Below are positions 63,213-64,000 of a stretch of DNA of 64,000 nucleotides, one piece after another. The stretch's first letter is position 1. The number at the start of each line of letters is the position of its first letter. Below the pieces are notes generated by a model. The model was not told the origin of the DNA. It did no database searches and was given only the letters and a program-made list of their open reading frames with translations. Origin of the DNA: Ignavibacteriales bacterium (lineage in GTDB: Bacteria > Bacteroidota > Ignavibacteria > Ignavibacteriales > Melioribacteraceae); the NCBI GenBank assembly GCA_016177735.1, contig JACOUS010000039.1, positions 62,001-126,000 of the forward strand. Direction: 5' to 3'. Position numbers and translations under genes: made by a program.

Positions 63213-64000
63213 TTAATTTTTGCGAAAGATAGTTAGTACTACTTTATAATCACCCGTAAATTTTTGCCGTGAATTTTTTAGATCGAGCAAATTGACTTTT
63301 ACCTCGCGCGGTTTTTCTTCCGACACGCTGAACAGTTCTGTTTTAACTTTGTAATCTTCCTCGCCAATCCATTGTGATGTTTTTTTCTGCCAGCTTTTAC
63401 CGAGACATTTAGAAATATTGTTCGATAACTCTCTCACGATTTTCTCAGCTTCTTTGATATTATTTCCTTCGTACAAAACAGAATTATACGATCCGTCTTC
63501 ATCTAAAAAAGTATCGAGCGAACCTTCCAGTTTTACAAAAGGCTGCTGCGAATCAAAAGAATTTTCGAACAGAAGAAAATATGCTTTAGCATGTTCGGCA
63601 ATAAATTTTATGCGCGAGCAGAAATCAGCATCCGCGGAAAGAGAAATCGAATTGGCAGATGCAAACGCATATTGAAAAGTATAACTTCCTGAAGCGGTTG
63701 AATCGCCGGCAACATAAAGTATCCACTCCCCTTCTTCGGGTACAGAAGCAATTAAACTCGCAACATTATTTTGATCGCCGTTACTTTGTTTGTACACTTC
63801 ACCCTTCTGCGATACAAATGCGAGCCGCGGCTGAAATTTATCCGAGTAAACGACAAAATTAACAGCTTCGCCTTTGTACAAAGTGATTTCGTAACCGTCG
63901 TATCTGCCGAAACCGCTCTTAAATTTATCGGTACTGTTCAGCGTTCCCTTTACCTCGTTGAATTCAACTGCAAACTGGGCGGATAAATTTTGGGAACACA
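63213..64000 (-). CDS. Secreted protein with PPC-like beta domain (5' partial)
   Basis: The frame stays open to the window edge; reading upstream of the TTG at 63881 gives GRYDGYEITLYKGEAV and, near the edge, CSQNLSAQ, which looks like the end of a signal peptide or a lipoprotein Cys. The first 130 residues resemble the pre-peptidase C-terminal (PPC)-like fold: KFKSGFGRYDGYEITLYKG, ASVPEEGEWILYVAGDST, GSYTFQYAF. The C-terminal part (about 130-260) is unrecognised. It is probably exported. The start lies outside the window. Confidence 0.7.
   Translation of the reverse strand, partial: CSQNLSAQFAVEFNEVKGTLNSTDKFKSGFGRYDGYEITLYKGEAVNFVVYSDKFQPRLAFVSQKGEVYKQSNGDQNNVASLIASVPEEGEWILYVAGDSTASGSYTFQYAFASANSISLSADADFCSRIKFIAEHAKAYFLLFENSFDSQQPFVKLEGSLDTFLDEDGSYNSVLYEGNNIKEAEKIVRELSNNISKCLGKSWQKKTSQWIGEEDYKVKTELFSVSEEKPREVKVNLLDLKNSRQKFTGDYKVVLTIFRKN

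Noticed and set aside
1-64000. parS site, dif site, CRISPR array, prophage or intact IS element
   Set aside because: I looked for the parS 16-mer, regularly spaced repeats, transposase and phage structural motifs on both strands and saw none; a computed search could find diverged ones.

Overview
This window looks like chromosomal DNA from a member of the Bacteroidota/Chlorobi/Ignavibacteria lineage, most likely an Ignavibacteria-type bacterium. This is an inference from protein families and style, not from a database search. The DNA is A+T-rich and gene-dense. It is Gram-negative in character: FadL-type outer-membrane protein, MCE protein, ExbB/ExbD, several lipoproteins, and a barrel-containing propeller protease. 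Lineage-typical items are DUF5683, SPOR lipoproteins and a YbeY with a GYDD metal site. Clear Shine-Dalgarno sequences occur, which are generally weak in classical Bacteroidetes. One tRNA gene, tRNA-Pro(GGG), is present. No rRNA, CRISPR array, prophage or intact insertion sequence was seen.

Layout. 1-4.1 kb (+): CHAD protein, UPF0173 hydrolase, parA-parB, DUF5683 and a Yip1-like protein, facing a Ppx/GppA phosphatase. 5.0-10.1 kb (+): small membrane and unknown proteins, aroQ, a MerR regulator, tRNA-Pro, purF, pgsA, ftsY. 10.2-30 kb (-): a long housekeeping run: hbd, ricT-holB, an M23 peptidase, hprK-hpf-xer, topA, smg-like, ybeY, gamma-carbonic anhydrase, ctpA, lysS, dacB, rluB-scpB-scpA-trpS, an HNH protein, mnmA and an orphan hicB. 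30.2-32.4 kb (+): an accessory island with a membrane-anchored unknown protein, a radical SAM/SPASM enzyme and a 74-residue peptide that looks like its substrate. 32.5-48.6 kb (-): acpS, MCE protein, HlyC/CorC protein, ssb, lipoproteins, FadL, biotin carboxylase and carrier, mutS2, cvpA, yqeY, exbB-exbD-exbD, an SDR and an EEP nuclease. 48.8-51.6 kb (+): polA. 51.6-61.4 kb (-): a tightly packed operon fni - prenyl synthase - ptsH - ptsI - sugar-phosphate isomerase - protease/propeller/barrel protein - BamB-like propeller - PEGA protein. 61.8-63.1 kb (+): MFS transporter, then a partial secreted protein on the minus strand.

How the genes fit together. HPr with both His15 and Ser46, enzyme I and HPr kinase are all present, but no PTS permease is seen, so this looks like a regulatory phosphorelay. 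ParA/ParB, ScpA/ScpB, TopA, FtsY and the Xer recombinase belong to chromosome maintenance and cell biogenesis. Genes for isoprenoid, purine, shikimate and phospholipid synthesis are scattered among them.

The best candidate for something undescribed is the radical SAM/SPASM enzyme at 31-32.1 kb with the small protein just downstream. That protein has a near-perfect ribosome-binding site and an aromatic C-terminal tail with two Tyr-x-Asp/Asn triads, which suggests a peptide natural product (RiPP). Other points worth checking are an HNH gene with no canonical start codon, an Fe-S-type tryptophanyl-tRNA synthetase, and several families of palindromic intergenic repeats.
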